This document shows, one piece after another, positions 5,449 to 6,415 of a DNA stretch of 6,415 bases; position 1 is the first letter of the stretch, and each line of letters starts with the position of its first letter. The notes under the pieces were generated by a model, which saw only the letters and a list, made by a program, of their open reading frames with translations, was not told the DNA's origin and did no database searches. Origin of the DNA: DATFGK01 sp046712825 (GTDB lineage Bacteria; Actinomycetota; AC-67); assembly GCA_046712825.1 (NCBI GenBank), contig JBKKCR010000186.1:1-6415 (forward strand), written 5' to 3'. Both the position numbers and the translations under genes were made by a program.

Positions 5449-6415
5449 TGTATCGAGAGCTAACGCACCGCGTCCGCAGACCCGGCCGCTGGACGGCCGT
5501 GGTCCTTGCCGTGTTCATGGCCATCAGCGTGGCCGCTCAGGCGGCACCCACCCCGGAGCCGTCGCCCAGCGCCGAAGACGCGAAGCTAAACGGGATCTTC
5601 GCCAAGTTCGACGCCAAGCGCGACGCGGTCGAAGGCCGCCTTCGCGCCCTCGAGCTCGATCTGATCGCGATCCAGCAAAGGCTGAACAAGGTTCGCACCA
5701 AGCTCAAGAAGGCCGAGATCGAGCTGGTCCGGCGCCAGGCAGCGCTTGTTGTGGCAACGGAGGCGCTTGAGGCGCAGAAGCTCCTGACGCGCGACAGCGC
5801 GGCGTCCCTCTACATGCGCGGACCGTGGAGCTACGTCAACGCCATGCTCAACGCGCAAAGCGTGAGCGACATGGTCAGGGTCGAGGTGTTCTCCGAGTCC
5901 GTGCTCAACGACTTCATCAGCGTTATGCGCGAGCTGAGCACCAAGAAAGCCGCCGCCACCAAGGCGCACGCGGCGGCTAAGGCGAGGGCGCTGGACCTCC
6001 GCAAGCAGGTCAAGGAGATCGAGAAGGAAGAGACGGAGCTGCTCGAGGATCAGCAGGTCGAGTTCAGCCGCCGGCAGTTGCTCATCAACGAGCTCATCGC
6101 CGACTTCGGCGGGCTCGACGAGCTGCGCAAGCACGGCTTCGACATCATCGTGAAGGCGTACGCGGGTACCGACACCAAGATCGCGACGCTGCTCAAAGAG
6201 GCGCAGAAGAACCAAGAGGTCGCCGAGGAAGGCGAGTACTTCCTTCGCTGGCCGGTCGAGTCCCGCCGGATCACATCGGCGTTCGGCTGGCGGATCCACC
6301 CGCTCTGGGGATACCGCTCGTTCCACACCGGCTTCGACGTCGGCGCGAACTACGGCGACGAGATCGTCGCGAGCCTGCCGGGGCGCGTCGTCGCGGTGGA
6401 CTACATGGGCGCCTA
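5448..6415 (+). CDS. Secreted coiled-coil M23 peptidoglycan endopeptidase (3' end beyond window)
   Basis: Predicted exported cell-wall hydrolase; M23 metallopeptidases cut peptide bonds of peptidoglycan. 322 codons are visible. Residues 1-32 form a Sec signal peptide: RRPGR, a hydrophobic core around WTAVVLAVFMAISVA, and a likely cut after AQA. A short P/S-rich linker follows, then long coiled-coil helices (about 45-120 and 145-262). They are interrupted by NAMLNAQSVSDMV (131-143), which resembles the hinge of PcsB/CwlO/EnvC-type proteins. The M23 domain starts at WPVESRRITSAFGWRIHP and contains the zinc motif HTGFD (H293, D297). The second zinc motif (HxH) is beyond the edge. The start is uncertain: ATG 5448 lacks a clear Shine-Dalgarno, and an in-frame ATG at 5430 would add six residues. 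Relatives of this layout are controlled by FtsEX through the coiled coil, which is inference here because no ftsEX is visible. Confidence 0.9.
   Translation, partial: MYRELTHRVRRPGRWTAVVLAVFMAISVAAQAAPTPEPSPSAEDAKLNGIFAKFDAKRDAVEGRLRALELDLIAIQQRLNKVRTKLKKAEIELVRRQAALVVATEALEAQKLLTRDSAASLYMRGPWSYVNAMLNAQSVSDMVRVEVFSESVLNDFISVMRELSTKKAAATKAHAAAKARALDLRKQVKEIEKEETELLEDQQVEFSRRQLLINELIADFGGLDELRKHGFDIIVKAYAGTDTKIATLLKEAQKNQEVAEEGEYFLRWPVESRRITSAFGWRIHPLWGYRSFHTGFDVGANYGDEIVASLPGRVVAVDYMGA

Noticed and set aside
5586..6326. 246-residue minus-strand frame rich in Leu, Asp, Glu and Arg
   Set aside because: It is antisense to the coiled-coil M23 gene. Leucine/charged repeats on the reverse strand are expected opposite a GC-rich coiled coil. 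It has no family motif or plausible start signal.

Overview
The window is GC-rich with GC-biased third codon positions. Its gene families (an NB-ARC/TPR LuxR-type regulator, a GAF-SpoIIE phosphatase, a coiled-coil M23 hydrolase), a tRNA without an encoded CCA, and promoters that are mostly -10-only all point to a high-GC Gram-positive, probably a member of the Actinomycetota. I cannot place it more finely from sequence alone.

Layout, left to right. (1) Bases 1-2123, plus strand: the 3' part of a large ATPase/TPR/LuxR transcriptional regulator cut by the left edge. (2) Bases 2218-3465, minus strand: a GAF + SpoIIE-type (PPM) Ser/Thr phosphatase, convergent with gene 1 across a 94-bp gap. (3) Bases 3597-3669, minus strand: tRNA-Ala(CGC), with its own extended -10 promoter. 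(4) Bases 3720-4559, minus strand: a TesB-like double-hotdog acyl-CoA thioesterase. (5) Bases 4618-5238, plus strand: a small endonuclease/exonuclease/phosphatase (EEP) superfamily hydrolase, divergent from the thioesterase across a 58-bp spacer. (6) Bases 5448-6415, plus strand: a secreted coiled-coil M23 peptidoglycan hydrolase cut by the right edge, behind a leader of about 200 bp rich in G/C runs.

The genes do not form one operon. Each appears to be its own transcription unit, and strand changes separate most of them. Themes are signalling (LuxR regulator, SpoIIE phosphatase), acyl-CoA metabolism (thioesterase) and cell-wall remodelling (M23 protein). I see no mobile element, CRISPR array, phage gene, toxin-antitoxin pair or defence cassette. 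No gap between genes exceeds 300 bp.

I found no convincing new multi-gene system. The observations most worth a second look are the leader of the M23 gene, with interchangeable ACCCCA/TGGGGT pairing segments of which one overlaps the start codon; the palindromic TACGTA that could act as a shared -10 in the divergent spacer; and the inverted repeats that enclose the stop codons of both minus-strand protein genes.
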